The notes beneath the pieces are model-generated. The model saw nothing but the letters and a program-made list of their open reading frames with translations. It was not told where the DNA came from and searched no databases. Shown one piece after another: positions 1 through 8,699 of a DNA stretch of 64,000 bases (positions are counted from its first letter, which is position 1; each line of letters starts with the position of its first letter). The DNA is taken from the NCBI RefSeq assembly GCF_000582685.1, contig NZ_KK073768.1, forward strand, positions 1,421,500 through 1,485,499, written 5' to 3'. Source of the stretch: [Scytonema hofmanni] UTEX 2349 (GTDB taxonomy: Bacteria > Cyanobacteriota > Cyanobacteriia > Cyanobacteriales > Nostocaceae). A program made the translations under genes and the position numbers.

Positions 1-522
1 GAGTATCACTATGGCAAGCATCATAAAGCTTATGTAGACAACCTTAACAAGCTCGTTGAAGGTAAAGACCTCGCTGATAAGTCTCTAGAAGAAGTGATCC
101 AAATTTCTTTTAAAGACCCCTCTTTAACAGGAGTTTTCAACAACGCGGCTCAAGTTTGGAATCATACTTTCTTTTGGAATTCTTTAAAACCAGCAGGTGG
201 TGGTACACCAAGCGGTGATTTAGCTGCTAAAATCAACAAAGATTTTGGTAGCTTTGATAAATTCAAAGAAGAATTTTCTAACGCTGCTGCAACACAGTTT
301 GGCAGTGGATGGGCTTGGTTGATTGACGATCATGGTACGCTAAAGGTGACGAAAACACCCAATGCAGAGAACCCTCTAGCGCATGGTCAGAAGGCACTCC
401 TAACTCTAGACGTTTGGGAACATGCTTACTACATTGACTTCCGCAATGCTCGTCCTGCCTTTATCAAGAACTTTTTAGATCAGTTGGTAAACTGGGATTT
501 TGTTGCAGAGAATTTAGGCTAG
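1..522 (+). CDS. sodB: Iron superoxide dismutase, 5' end outside window
   Basis: Converts superoxide to hydrogen peroxide and oxygen, normally in the cytoplasm. The reading frame is open from base 1, so the N-terminus lies outside the window. Visible iron ligands are the histidine in the opening EYHYGKHHKAY segment, the histidine in QVWNHTFFW, and the aspartate and histidine in LDVWEHAYY. The glutamine in NNAAQVWNHTFFW is the residue typical of the iron-specific rather than the manganese-specific branch. The C-terminus (VNWDFVAENLG) is complete and of normal length. A strong terminator follows. The family assignment is certain; choosing iron over manganese rests on that one glutamine and overall resemblance. 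Confidence 0.95.
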   Translation, partial: EYHYGKHHKAYVDNLNKLVEGKDLADKSLEEVIQISFKDPSLTGVFNNAAQVWNHTFFWNSLKPAGGGTPSGDLAAKINKDFGSFDKFKEEFSNAAATQFGSGWAWLIDDHGTLKVTKTPNAENPLAHGQKALLTLDVWEHAYYIDFRNARPAFIKNFLDQLVNWDFVAENLG

Positions 523-630
523 GTTTAATTATCTGCTTTTTTTGTCGCCACCTAACGCAGAAATCATTACTTTATTTATCTAGTTTACAAACAGTCCCGA
601 TTTGGTTTTGTGGCTGTTTTTAAGGCTCAG

Positions 631-660
631 ATACCCGACTTCGAGCGAGAAGTCGGGTAT
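631..660. terminator. Rho-independent terminator after sodB
   Basis: A perfect 12-bp inverted repeat (ATACCCGACTTC paired with GAAGTCGGGTAT) with a 6-base loop is followed by TTTGTTTTT. It sits about 110 bases after the sodB stop and reads as its terminator. Confidence 0.85.
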
Positions 661-737
661 TTTGTTTTTCACCGATTTCTCAACTGATTGCTACATAACT
701 TGTATCTTAAAAGGTAGGGCAATAAAAATCAAAATTT

Positions 738-944
738 ATGAATAGCAAAGAATTAGCGCAATACATCGAAGTCACAAATAGCATCACTAAACCTTGGCTG
801 TTGGTGCAACTGCGACTAAAAAAGCTCCAAGAACGTCAAGTCACGCTTTCAGAAAATGACTACGCGAGTGAATTAGCAGACATACACGAAGATTTGATGA
901 ATTTGGGGGAATGGTGGCGTGGTCTTGAAAATGAGGTATTTTGA
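738..944 (+). CDS. Small conserved hypothetical protein, 68 aa
   Basis: I do not recognise a named family. The 68-residue product is charged, with a pattern of leucines and acidic residues suggesting two or three helices and a WWRGLENEVF end. It has no signal peptide or membrane segment. An ATG start lies a few bases after an AT-rich stretch, and the gene is flanked by the sodB terminator and a tandem-repeat block. Protein-like composition and its position in an otherwise empty interval support a real gene; function is unknown. Confidence 0.6.
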   Translation: MNSKELAQYIEVTNSITKPWLLVQLRLKKLQERQVTLSENDYASELADIHEDLMNLGEWWRGLENEVF

Positions 945-945
945 G

Positions 946-1062
946 GAGTCAAAAGTCAAAAGTCAAAAGTTGGGAGTTGGGAGTTGGGAGTGAAAAACTC
1001 ACCAATGATGCACTTTTGACTTTATACTCATCTACTGTGGACTATTGACCATTGACTATTGA
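946..1062. repeat. Heptanucleotide short tandem repeats
   Basis: Runs of the heptamer AGTCAAA followed by AGTTGGG units, then degenerate variants (TTGACC/ATTGACT). This is the short-tandem-repeat type common between genes of Nostocales. It fills most of the gap before purM. Confidence 0.8.
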
Positions 1063-1071
1063 CTAAGTGTT

Positions 1072-2097
1072 ATGGATTATCGGGATGCAGGAGTTGATGT
1101 AGAGGCTGGTCGAGCTTTTGTAGATCAAATTCGCAATTTGGTCGAGAGCACCTTTCGACCGGAAGTAATTGGGGGATTGGGTGGCTTTGGTGGCTGTTTT
1201 CAACTACCAGGGGGTTTCAAGGAACCAGTTTTGGTTTCTGGGACGGATGGTGTGGGTACAAAGCTGAAAATCGCTTCTGCTGTTAATCGCCATGATACTG
1301 TTGGGATTGATTTAGTGGCGATGTGCGTTAATGATGTGCTGACATCTGGTGCCGAACCGCTGTTTTTTTTAGATTATGTCGCTACAGGTAAGTTAGAAAA
1401 AGAGCAGTTGACTCAGGTGGTTGCGGGTATAGCTTCTGGGTGTAAGCTGGCTGGTTGTGCTTTGCTGGGGGGAGAAACCGCCGAAATGCCAGGTTTTTAC
1501 TCTTTGGGTGAGTATGACTTGGCTGGGTTTTGTGTGGGAATTGTGGAAAAAAGCCGGATGCTGGATGGTTCTCAGGTGCAAGTGGGAGATGTAGCGATCG
1601 CACTCCCTAGCAGTGGTGTTCACAGTAATGGCTTTAGTTTGGTAAGAAAGATTATCACTGAAGGCAATTTTTCTTGGAGCGATCGCCCCGAATTACTTAA
1701 CGGTCAATCTTTAGGCGAAACTTTTCTTACACCTACCCGCATTTACGTGAAACCAGTTCTTGCCGCGCTTCAAGCCGGATTAGAAATTCACGGTATGGCA
1801 CACATTACTGGTGGTGGTTTGCCAGAAAATCTGCCGCGATGCTTGGGCAAAAATCAAGCGCTTAAACTTAACCCAGGTAGTTGGACTATTCCCGGTGTAT
1901 TTCAATGGCTAGCTGATGCTGGTTCAGTTAGTCCCGAAGCGATGTATAACACTTTCAATATGGGGATTGGATTTGTGTTGCTAGTTCCCCCAAATCAGGT
2001 TGATGTGACGATTAATTACTTTCAATCACAGGATATTCCTGCGAATGCGATCGCGCAGGTAATTGCTGGTTCAGGGGAATTATTAGAATTACCATAG
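1072..2097 (+). CDS. purM: Phosphoribosylformylglycinamidine cyclo-ligase (AIR synthetase)
   Basis: Catalyses ATP-dependent ring closure of formylglycinamidine ribonucleotide to aminoimidazole ribonucleotide in purine synthesis; cytosolic dimer. At 341 residues it has the family's usual length. The N-terminus MDYRDAGVD and the SGTDGVGTKLK motif (about residues 56-66) are characteristic, as are the glycine-rich GGETAEMPG and THITGGGLPENLPR-type segments. The ATG at 1072 begins directly at the conserved DYRDAGVD sequence. It stands alone, flanked by repeat-rich spacers, as is common for biosynthetic genes in cyanobacteria. Confidence 0.97.
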   Translation: MDYRDAGVDVEAGRAFVDQIRNLVESTFRPEVIGGLGGFGGCFQLPGGFKEPVLVSGTDGVGTKLKIASAVNRHDTVGIDLVAMCVNDVLTSGAEPLFFLDYVATGKLEKEQLTQVVAGIASGCKLAGCALLGGETAEMPGFYSLGEYDLAGFCVGIVEKSRMLDGSQVQVGDVAIALPSSGVHSNGFSLVRKIITEGNFSWSDRPELLNGQSLGETFLTPTRIYVKPVLAALQAGLEIHGMAHITGGGLPENLPRCLGKNQALKLNPGSWTIPGVFQWLADAGSVSPEAMYNTFNMGIGFVLLVPPNQVDVTINYFQSQDIPANAIAQVIAGSGELLELP

Positions 2098-2440
2098 TGA
2101 CATACTCCCACAAGTAAAGCAAGCATACAGTGTGGGCTTCTCAGCGACTCCCGGTATCCCGTCGGACATTAACTGAGCTTTGTTTAGACTGCACTCCTAT
2201 GCCCCTCCCCACAGTTGAACAATACAAAAAATGTTCAATCCTTTGTACTGCCAGAGTTTTACCTACCCACAGTGGCGACGCAGAAGTGCCTGTTATTGGG
2301 TAGAACCCCATACTCTGAGTTGTCTTCGCGTAGCGTCTCCCTTTGGGAGAAGGTTCCGTAAAGAACGATGACCAGCATTTACGGCTTTGCCATCTAGTAT
2401 CATTGTAAGCTAAAGTATAGGATTTTCTGTCTATATACTG
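2098..2440. mobile_element. Probable IS200/IS605-type element remnant (ends only)
   Basis: There is no protein-like frame here. The segment starts with a subterminal hairpin, CCCACA paired with TGTGGG around 2108-2132. It continues with GC-rich conserved-looking text and contains a dispersed repeat (TAGCGTCTCCCTTTGGGAGA, about 2333-2353). The sequence style and hairpin near the edge resemble the terminal regions of tnpB-carrying IS605-family elements in Nostocales. I infer a remnant; identity is not proven and no transposase frame is left. Confidence 0.35.
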
Positions 2441-2449
2441 ATTACAAGA

Positions 2450-2648
2450 AAGGCAGAAGTTCGAGGGCAGAAGGCACTTATGTTAGGAGTATCAATTAAA
2501 ACTTACTTTGTGGGTTTAAAGCCCAGTTGAAACAAATAATTATACTCAAGATGGCTTGCACGGACGGTATAAAACGTCCTTGTTTCAATCCCACTATGAG
2601 TAAGGGTGGGTTGCCTTCTGCCTTCTGCCTCCTGCCTTCTGCCTTCTG
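2450..2648. mobile_element. MITE family A, copy 1
   Basis: The left end (from AAGGCAGAAG to GGCAGAAGGCACTTATG, 2450-2482) and the right end (repeated GCCTTCTG units, 2612-2648) are inverted relative to each other. The interior shares blocks with the copy at 16739-16916: GTATCAAT.AAAACT, TAAAGCCCA and GTCCTTGTTTCAAT.CCAC, followed by a CCAC/GTGG hairpin. The ends match the copy at 60214. No coding capacity, so a non-autonomous element. The remaining bases to 2942 are AT-rich with no feature I can support except room for the next promoter. Confidence 0.65.
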
Positions 2649-2942
2649 AATTTTTTCTTAGTTATAGAGCTTGTCTCTATCCGGAAGTACCATTTAACCG
2701 TGATATTTCTGGCGATTTGTACGGTTAGAAATTGCTACAATTGTGATATTTATCATAACTGTCATCGAAAATACTCATGACCGTCAGCCTTTTAATTTGC
2801 TAACGTAGTCTTAACATATTGAAAAAATTTGCTGATGAAGCTGAAAAAATAGCGGCTCCAACACTGATTTACAGTGGTGGTATTTGTCATCTGTAAATCT
2901 ATCTTGTTGGAGTGTTAGATTATATATTTTTCAGAGGGGGTT

Positions 2943-3629
2943 ATGGTTGTAAATTTTGCCCGGACTTCTACTTCCAGAGAACTTTTAAAAGAAGTATTCC
3001 AGAACATCGACGCACAAAGTTGTCCGAAGTGTTTTAACTTTCACATGCACACTGTCCATTCTGATGGCAGATTGCAGCCGGTTGCATTGATGGAACAGGC
3101 GATCGCTATTGGTTTACAAGGATTTGCCATCACAGACCATCATAGTATTAAGGGCTATCAAGCAGCACAATCTTGGTTTGAAGATTGGAAGTGGAAAAAC
3201 CCAGGTGCAAATACTCCTTACCTGTGGACTGGTGTTGAAATTCATGCCAACCTTTTAAATGTGGAAGTTCACATTTTGGGTTATGCTTTTGAACCAGAAC
3301 ATCCAAGTATAAAATGCTATCTGCAAAGTAAGATTGCTACTGACGAAGATTATCAGATAGCTAATGTGATTGGGGCAATTCACAATGCAGGGGGATTAGC
3401 GGTACTGGCTCATCCAGCTCGTTACAAGCGATCGCATTTTGAGTTGATTCCCGCAGCTGCGGAGGCTGGTATTGATGGTGTGGAAACGTTTTACGCCTAC
3501 AATAATCCTAATCCTTGGCGAGCAAGTGTCTTAGAATCAAAACAGGTACAACAATTAGCCAATGAATTTAATCTTTACAGCACTTGTGGTACTGATACTC
3601 ACGGTTTAAGTCTGCTGCAACGATTATGA
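2943..3629 (+). CDS. PHP-domain metal-dependent phosphoesterase
   Basis: A stand-alone PHP (polymerase and histidinol phosphatase) domain of 228 residues. Proteins of this type hydrolyse phosphoester bonds using a cluster of metal ions. The four signature blocks are visible: FHMHTVHSDG near residue 35, ITDHHS near 64, the GVEIHA segment near 98, HPARY near 158 and TDTHG near 218. All metal-binding histidines and aspartates are therefore present. No transmembrane segment. Substrate unknown; relatives include nucleoside-bisphosphate phosphatases and uncharacterised cyanobacterial proteins. Start chosen at the ATG following GAGGGGGTT, a plausible ribosome-binding sequence. Confidence 0.85.
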   Translation: MVVNFARTSTSRELLKEVFQNIDAQSCPKCFNFHMHTVHSDGRLQPVALMEQAIAIGLQGFAITDHHSIKGYQAAQSWFEDWKWKNPGANTPYLWTGVEIHANLLNVEVHILGYAFEPEHPSIKCYLQSKIATDEDYQIANVIGAIHNAGGLAVLAHPARYKRSHFELIPAAAEAGIDGVETFYAYNNPNPWRASVLESKQVQQLANEFNLYSTCGTDTHGLSLLQRL

Positions 3630-3708
3630 AAAAGGGCTAAGTAGGAGAACTAAATTAAATGTAAACTTGTAGTCAGGACTTTAGTCCTTAAAATGCCAGA
3701 GCGATATA

Positions 3709-4311
3709 CTAATGAATTAGTGATAACCAATTTTGTGCTTCTTCAGGCGATCGCAAGTGGACAATATTAAGATGTGCATACTCAGGTTTTTTCAATAGCA
3801 GCGAATATTGCCTACGATTTTTATAATAAGTTTGAAGCGCCCATAAAATTATTGAATCACGGCTGAAGGTAGTTTTCCAAGTCTCACGATTACCATTGCA
3901 GACTTCTTGTTTCTTCACTACCCGTTGAAATGTCCGCCAAACTAGACGACTTATCACCACCGACAAAGAATAGTCTAGCCACACAATTGTATCAGCCCTT
4001 CCCCAAACGATATCACGCACCATACTGTAATTGCCATCAACAACCCAAGTATTGCCTGACAGCGCTTGAGAAACTCTCTTTTGGAAAACATCATTCCGCA
4101 CTTCCACCCAATTCGGTTCCCAATACAGATAATCTAGTTGTACATGAGGAATGGCAAGAAGCTGCGAAATTTCTCGTGCCAAAGTCGTCTTACCAGAACC
4201 GCTAGTACCAATTACAGAAATGCGTTGCGGTGAAGTCCACTCGGGGGTTGCCTGTACCGTCCCGTCGAAGTGGCGAACCCGAAGGGAGATTCGAGAAAAC
4301 TCATGTTTCAT
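3709..4311 (-). CDS. P-loop nucleotide kinase-like protein (adenylate-kinase-like / FlaR-like)
   Basis: A 200-residue P-loop NTPase. The Walker A motif GTSGSGKTT begins near residue 35, followed by LAREISQLL and the HVQLDYLYWEPNW segment typical of small 'DNA topology modulation' kinases. DGNYS and the RADTIVWLDYS segment fit the nucleoside-kinase fold. These proteins are generally unassigned in substrate. Oddity: residues 6-17 (SRISLRVRHFDG) are encoded by a dispersed cyanobacterial repeat (GGCGAACCCGAAGGGAG, about 4272-4288) that also occurs inside sufD. The N-terminus therefore appears to have been extended or altered by a repeat. No other ATG precedes the P-loop. Confidence 0.75.
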   Translation of the reverse strand: MKHEFSRISLRVRHFDGTVQATPEWTSPQRISVIGTSGSGKTTLAREISQLLAIPHVQLDYLYWEPNWVEVRNDVFQKRVSQALSGNTWVVDGNYSMVRDIVWGRADTIVWLDYSLSVVISRLVWRTFQRVVKKQEVCNGNRETWKTTFSRDSIILWALQTYYKNRRQYSLLLKKPEYAHLNIVHLRSPEEAQNWLSLIH

Positions 4312-4660
4312 TTGTTGTATAAATTTGCCAAATTACCCTTTCCCCCTCTTCCTTCATCTGCGTCTGATTAAGTAAATGTAAAATTACTGCCTTAGTTGTA
4401 AAGACTTTGTGATTTTTTTTTCACTTTCTAGAAAGATTTTTGTTCTAGAGTAACGTCTCTAGGCGTTTTCTGTCGGTAGCGAGTATTACTTAGGGCTGAG
4501 GTACTCGATAAATTATTTATGATATTATATCAGAAACATTACCGATAGTTTTGAGCGTCAAGAATACTCGGAGTGTTCATGAATATCACTTAAGAACTCT
4601 AGTTTTACACGGAGAAATAATCAATCCGATGTAGCTAGTAGCTAAATTATTCTCTAGGCA

Positions 4661-5266
4661 ATGGTAAGGCGGGGCGTCATGATAAAGGAGGCTACTCTTC
4701 AATCGAATAAAGTACCAACGTTTGAAGACCGTAAATTCTTACGTGGAAACTACATAAGTCTTGAAAAACAAACAATAGATTCAGCTTTGCCAAGTCAAAA
4801 TCAAATAGATATTGACTCTGAACAGACAGCTGTACCTAGTTGTATTTATTTGAATTTAGAAGATTTGAAATGCTTTGAAGCTGTGGAACGACAATATGAG
4901 CGTTGGGGTGTAATATTTCATAATTCTATCGCAATACAACCCTCAAACCCAGCATTTCCAACTCATTTGGGGCAGACAGTGTTGATGGGGTCGCCCAAAA
5001 GCGGATTTTTAGAAGCTACTTTCCTGCGTCCTGTCTGCTGGGTTAGTACGTTTGTCACAAGTTCGCAGCAGTTAGTACTTTGCGCTTACGATCGCCACAA
5101 CCAACTACTCACCCAAACAGCACTACCAGCAGCTAATCTTGCCAACTCTGACTCGGCGCTGCCCCCCAGCACATTATTATCTTTAACAGCGAATGACATC
5201 TACCGCATTACCTTCAGCGCTTTTGATGGTCAATTCATCATTGATGGCTTTAGTTTCTGTTTTTAA
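4661..5266 (+). CDS. Conserved hypothetical protein, beta-rich, 201 aa
   Basis: Not recognised. Residues 1-60 look disordered and polar. Residues 65-201 alternate hydrophobic and polar residues with motifs such as RWGVIFHNSIAIQPSNPAFP and a FDGQFIIDGFSF end, suggesting a beta-sandwich, perhaps carbohydrate-binding-like. No clear signal peptide or membrane span. Two in-frame ATGs exist (4661 and 4679); the second has AT-rich upstream sequence and could be the true start. The 350 bases upstream (4312-4660) contain no gene I can support. Confidence 0.6.
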   Translation: MVRRGVMIKEATLQSNKVPTFEDRKFLRGNYISLEKQTIDSALPSQNQIDIDSEQTAVPSCIYLNLEDLKCFEAVERQYERWGVIFHNSIAIQPSNPAFPTHLGQTVLMGSPKSGFLEATFLRPVCWVSTFVTSSQQLVLCAYDRHNQLLTQTALPAANLANSDSALPPSTLLSLTANDIYRITFSAFDGQFIIDGFSFCF

Positions 5267-5413
5267 AACAAAACTGTAAAAACTCCTTGACAAAACCGTT
5301 ATACCAGACTAAACACAGGTATCCTTGTAGAGTATATTGATTGTAAACTACATCCCAGATATCAGTGAAAACTGATATATTAGGCAATCTATTAATTCCC
5401 TTAGGTAAACACA

Positions 5414-6178
5414 GTGGCAGAGGCTTCATCTTCTTGGCAGCAATTGCTCAACCAGCTTGCAAAGTGGTCGCTTTTATTCAAGACAGGGAGAGCCACAAAG
5501 CAACGAAATTTTCAACTATACCGAGAACCTGGAGGATACTTAGGGTTTTTGACAATTGTCATTGCGATGCTTTTGTGGAACTGGAAACTTCTGTTGGCAA
5601 TTCTTGTCGGCGTTGGGATAATGGTTTTGGTCTACTCAATGCAGCGGTGGGATTGGCGATCGCATTGGTCAAAAATTCGTAAATTGTTCAACAGTCCCAA
5701 CCGTCGGTTAGCTTTATCAGTTACAAGTGGCGGTATTGCCACCCTCAGCACTTACATGGCTGCTGCGATTTGGGTTGACTCCAACAGTCCTTGGATTGCT
5801 GCGGGTGCAATTTTGCAAGCTTTGGGCACACTGTTAACTATAATTTTATTAGTGTGGCAAATCGTCAGCTTTTACAGCATTCGAGAAGAAGAGCAACTAG
5901 ATCGGTTATTGCTCACCTTGACAGAACAAGACCCCCTCAAGCGTTTGATTGCCCTGCGTCGGCTGACCAAATTCGTGACCAATAACCGCATTGACTCTTC
6001 TGTACAGCAAAATATTATCGAATGCTTGCGACTTTTTATTAGTCGAGAAGAAGAAGTCATGATTCGCGAAGCTGCTTTTGAGAGTTTGCAAGCACTAGAT
6101 TTAGTAGAACACATATCATCCAGTCCCGCAACTCCTTTAAAGCCTCTCTCCGCCAAAGTCAAACAGCATACATATTAG
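5414..6178 (+). CDS. Conserved cyanobacterial membrane protein with helical-repeat C-terminus
   Basis: A 254-residue protein starting at GTG. Residues about 40-75 form two adjoining hydrophobic segments (GFLTIVIAMLLW, LLLAILVGVGIMVLVYS). Residues 105-155 form two more (LSVTSGGIATLSTYMAAAIW, ILQALGTLLTIILLVWQIV), giving about four membrane helices. The C-terminal 90 residues are soluble and helical with leucine spacing typical of armadillo/HEAT-like repeats (DPLKRLIALRRLTKFV, EEVMIREAAFESLQALDL). Function unknown; a membrane-anchored scaffold is a guess. The start is set by the GTG preceding AEASSSWQQL, because the frame is closed upstream. Confidence 0.75.
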   Translation: MAEASSSWQQLLNQLAKWSLLFKTGRATKQRNFQLYREPGGYLGFLTIVIAMLLWNWKLLLAILVGVGIMVLVYSMQRWDWRSHWSKIRKLFNSPNRRLALSVTSGGIATLSTYMAAAIWVDSNSPWIAAGAILQALGTLLTIILLVWQIVSFYSIREEEQLDRLLLTLTEQDPLKRLIALRRLTKFVTNNRIDSSVQQNIIECLRLFISREEEVMIREAAFESLQALDLVEHISSSPATPLKPLSAKVKQHTY

Positions 6179-6179
6179 T

Positions 6180-6300
6180 TAGTTGATGGTTGATATTGGT
6201 GGTTGATGGTGGTTAGTTGATGGTTGATGGTTAATAGTGGATAACTGTTGACTTTTGACCATTGACCATTGACCATCAACTATCAACCATCAACCAACTA
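6180..6300. repeat. Short tandem repeats (TTGATGG / CATCAAC type)
   Basis: Degenerate heptamers of the TTGATGG type on one side and the complementary ATCAACC type on the other. The block can fold back on itself and follows the stop codon of the membrane protein. Confidence 0.75.
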
Positions 6301-6347
6301 CTGTTGTTCCAAATACCGCCGTCACCTTAGAAAGGTGCGGCTACTCG

Positions 6348-6403
6348 AACAAAGCCTGCCTTCGCAGGCTAAAGAAATCCAGCCTGCGAAGGCAGGCTTT
6401 GTT
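6348..6403. repeat. Large perfect inverted repeat, terminator-like
   Basis: Arms of about 23 bp (centred on AAAGCCTGCCTTCGCAGGCT and its complement) are separated by 10 bases. This is a dispersed cyanobacterial palindrome type. It sits between two converging genes and could end transcription from both sides. Confidence 0.75.
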
Positions 6404-6456
6404 TGTATAGCCCCAGACTTCCAGTCTGAGGGCTATTTCTTGGCGCAGGGCGATTA

Positions 6457-7215
6457 TTAACTAATTGCGCCTCTTGCCGTTAACCGATAAACTACAGCTT
6501 TCCAAGCAAATTCCGGCAAAGCTAACATGCGGCGCCAGCGCCAAGGTTCTTGATAAAGCCGATACAGCCATTCGAGATTATTATCTCCCAACCAAGCAGG
6601 AGCGCGAGATTTCGTCCCCGACCAAATATCAAAACTACCACCAACACCGATCCAAATGGCTTGCGGACACAAATGTCGGTTTTGAGCAATCCATAACTCT
6701 TGACGCGGGACTCCCAAACCGACAAAAATCACTTGAGGCTGTAATTGACTAAGAGTTTGTCGTAATTTTTCTTCTTCTTCTGGGGAATGATAACCAGAGT
6801 GAGTACCTGCTATACGCAATTTCGGTAATTGAGAAAGCCAAAACTCTGCCGCTGTTGCAGCCACTTTTGGCGCACCTCCATAGAAAAACACTTTTGCGTC
6901 AGTATGACGCTCAAGTTCTTGCAACAGTTTTTCTGATAGCTCAATTCCTGGACAACGTTGTACTTTTTGCCTTAATAGTAACTGTAAGTATAGAACTACC
7001 CCCGCTCCGTCTGGAATTACTAATTCAGCAGCTTGAATCACCTTAGCTAAAGACGTATTCCGTTCTGCTTGCATAGTCATTTCTGCATTTAGCGTTACCA
7101 CATGAGCTCCCTTACCTTGTTGCAGTCGTTCTAGCAACCAGTTCGGATAGTTAGTCATTAAATGAATCGGTAGCCCCAAAACCGAAAACACTTTATAGGG
7201 TTTAGACATAGCCAA
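6457..7215 (-). CDS. WecG/TagA/CpsF-family glycosyltransferase (GT26)
   Basis: Transfers a sugar such as N-acetylmannosamine(uronate) to a polyprenyl-linked acceptor during surface polysaccharide synthesis; cytoplasmic face of the membrane. The 252-residue length fits. Family blocks are present: HVVTLNAEM near residue 39, LVIPDGAGVV near 67, VFFYGGAP near 110, the PQVIFVGLGVPRQELW segment near 160 and IGVGGSFDIWSG near 190. The C-terminal basic/aromatic tail (LEWLYRLYQEPWRWRRM) is the usual membrane-association region. Start is probably the second or third codon (MSKPYK). Stands alone, so the polysaccharide is not known. Confidence 0.9.
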   Translation of the reverse strand: MAMSKPYKVFSVLGLPIHLMTNYPNWLLERLQQGKGAHVVTLNAEMTMQAERNTSLAKVIQAAELVIPDGAGVVLYLQLLLRQKVQRCPGIELSEKLLQELERHTDAKVFFYGGAPKVAATAAEFWLSQLPKLRIAGTHSGYHSPEEEEKLRQTLSQLQPQVIFVGLGVPRQELWIAQNRHLCPQAIWIGVGGSFDIWSGTKSRAPAWLGDNNLEWLYRLYQEPWRWRRMLALPEFAWKAVVYRLTARGAIS

Positions 7216-7251
7216 GTAATCTAATCTCGTCCCAATCGTAGTTAAGCGTAG

Positions 7252-7512
7252 CTAACAGTAGCTATAAGCATCTTTTGAATGATACTTTTTAAAATCAATC
7301 AATTGTCCGCCTATGCGTTTCCCATTTACCCTAATTTCTAGTCGCGTGGCGGATTGTACTACAACCCTACCCGTAGCACCTTTACAATAAGCAAAATCAC
7401 CAGTTTTCCAGCTATGGGGATGTTTTTTGCGAGGTTCTGAGCATGGAAAGCCAAACTTGTTTACCCGGCACAACCTCACACCAAGTCCATCGAACGATAG
7501 TCTATCAAATTT
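7252..7512 (-). pseudogene. C-terminal remnant of an IscB-like RNA-guided nuclease (RRXRR/HNH family)
   Basis: The frame reads GVRLCRVNKFGFP, then HSWKTGDFAYC, GRVVVQSATRLEI and ends KDAYSYC-stop. This matches the arrangement at the end of IscB-family proteins: a CRVDKFGFPRT-like motif after RuvC-III, then a (Q/K)TGDI block, a GRV.(I/V).(S/A) strand and a final KDGYSY. Only this C-terminal part is left. No HNH or RuvC part can be read upstream (7512-7620), so it is a fragment. The assignment is from memory of family motifs. The remaining bases of the 7216-7828 gap show no other gene. Confidence 0.5.
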
Positions 7513-7828
7513 GTTCCTCTCTTCCCCACCAAGAGCGCCAGTCGGCTCAGGGTCAGAAACCTCCCCACGGAGAAAAGCTCCCAACTCCCTATTCTCCCAT
7601 GCCCGATTCCCGTTAAACTAATTGATATTGAGTGCTTCTATTTGTGGCAAAGTTGCCCTGATTTTATTGTTAGTCATGTTCGCATCAAGAAGAAATACCT
7701 AAAATATAGGCAATCTTCTTATGTATCTGACTTACAAAGCACCTTTATCTGTTTTAAAACTGCATCTCGTAGGACTTTTAGTAAATTCAATTTTACAGTT
7801 AAAGTAGTGTAACGGGCGAAAGTTGATT

Positions 7829-8548
7829 ATGAGTAAAATTCGTGTGGCTCTGATTGAAGATCATGACCTAACCCGTGTGGGTATTAAGACAGCACTACTA
7901 CAAAAGGATGAAATTGAAATTGTCGGCGAAGCTGCAACTGCGGCTGAAGGAATGAAAATGTTAAAAACGTTACATCCCGATGTCGCTATTATAGATATTG
8001 GTTTACCAGATAAGGATGGCATTGAGCTAACACGCGATGTTAAATCTAGTGGTAATAAAGAAAACTTAGAAATCAAAGTGTTAATTTTGACATTGCGGGA
8101 TAATAAAGAAGCGGTGCTAGCGGCTTTTGCGGCTGGGGCTGATTCCTACTGTATGAAAGATATCGGGTTTGATAATTTACTCGAAGCAGTGCGAGTGACT
8201 TACAATGGCAACTCTTGGATCGATCCAGCGATCGCTCGCATCGTTTTACAACAAGCACAACAAAATCCACCCAAGCCAGAAGTGCCATCAGTAGATAGTA
8301 AGAGTTTTGCCCTCAAATCTGATTCTCTCGAAAATGATGAAATTATTGACCCATACACCCTGACAGAAAGAGAGTTAGAAGTGTTACAGTTGATTGTCGA
8401 AGGTTGCAGTAATGCATTAATCGCCGAAAGACTATACATTACCGTCGGAACGGTGAAAACTCATGTCCGAAATATTTTGAATAAGCTATGCGCTGATGAC
8501 CGCACCCAAGCGGCAGTCAGAGCCTTGCGTTCTGGTTTAGTGGGATAA
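7829..8548 (+). CDS. Two-component response regulator, NarL/FixJ type
   Basis: Receiver domain in residues 3-125: acidic pair ED near residue 10, phosphoacceptor aspartate in AIIDIGLPDKDG (about residue 54), and the conserved lysine in CMKD near 108. A poorly conserved linker follows, then a LuxR-type helix-turn-helix (LTERELEVLQLIVEGCSN, GTVKTHVRNIL) at about 170-235. It is expected to bind DNA when phosphorylated by a histidine kinase that is not adjacent. ATG at 7829 preferred over the in-frame TTG two codons earlier. A hairpin with CCCCC/GGGGG arms (about 8648-8671) follows the gene and may be its terminator. Confidence 0.93.
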   Translation: MSKIRVALIEDHDLTRVGIKTALLQKDEIEIVGEAATAAEGMKMLKTLHPDVAIIDIGLPDKDGIELTRDVKSSGNKENLEIKVLILTLRDNKEAVLAAFAAGADSYCMKDIGFDNLLEAVRVTYNGNSWIDPAIARIVLQQAQQNPPKPEVPSVDSKSFALKSDSLENDEIIDPYTLTERELEVLQLIVEGCSNALIAERLYITVGTVKTHVRNILNKLCADDRTQAAVRALRSGLVG

Positions 8549-8699
8549 AGTTAATTGCAAACCCTGGCAAACTTTGGCGATTAAAGGTAAGTTTACAGCT
8601 TTGAGGAATTTATACCTTCAAAGTGGGTATCTTCAATAAAGTAACCTTCCCCCGGAAGAGAGCACGGGGGGTTTCACCAAAAGTTCAGAGGTGTATAAA

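Noticed and set aside
2570..2612. GTCCTTGTTTCAATCCCAC followed by GTGGG looks like a cyanobacterial CRISPR repeat
   Set aside because: It occurs once per MITE (also at 16861), with no spacer-repeat array. It is part of MITE family A.
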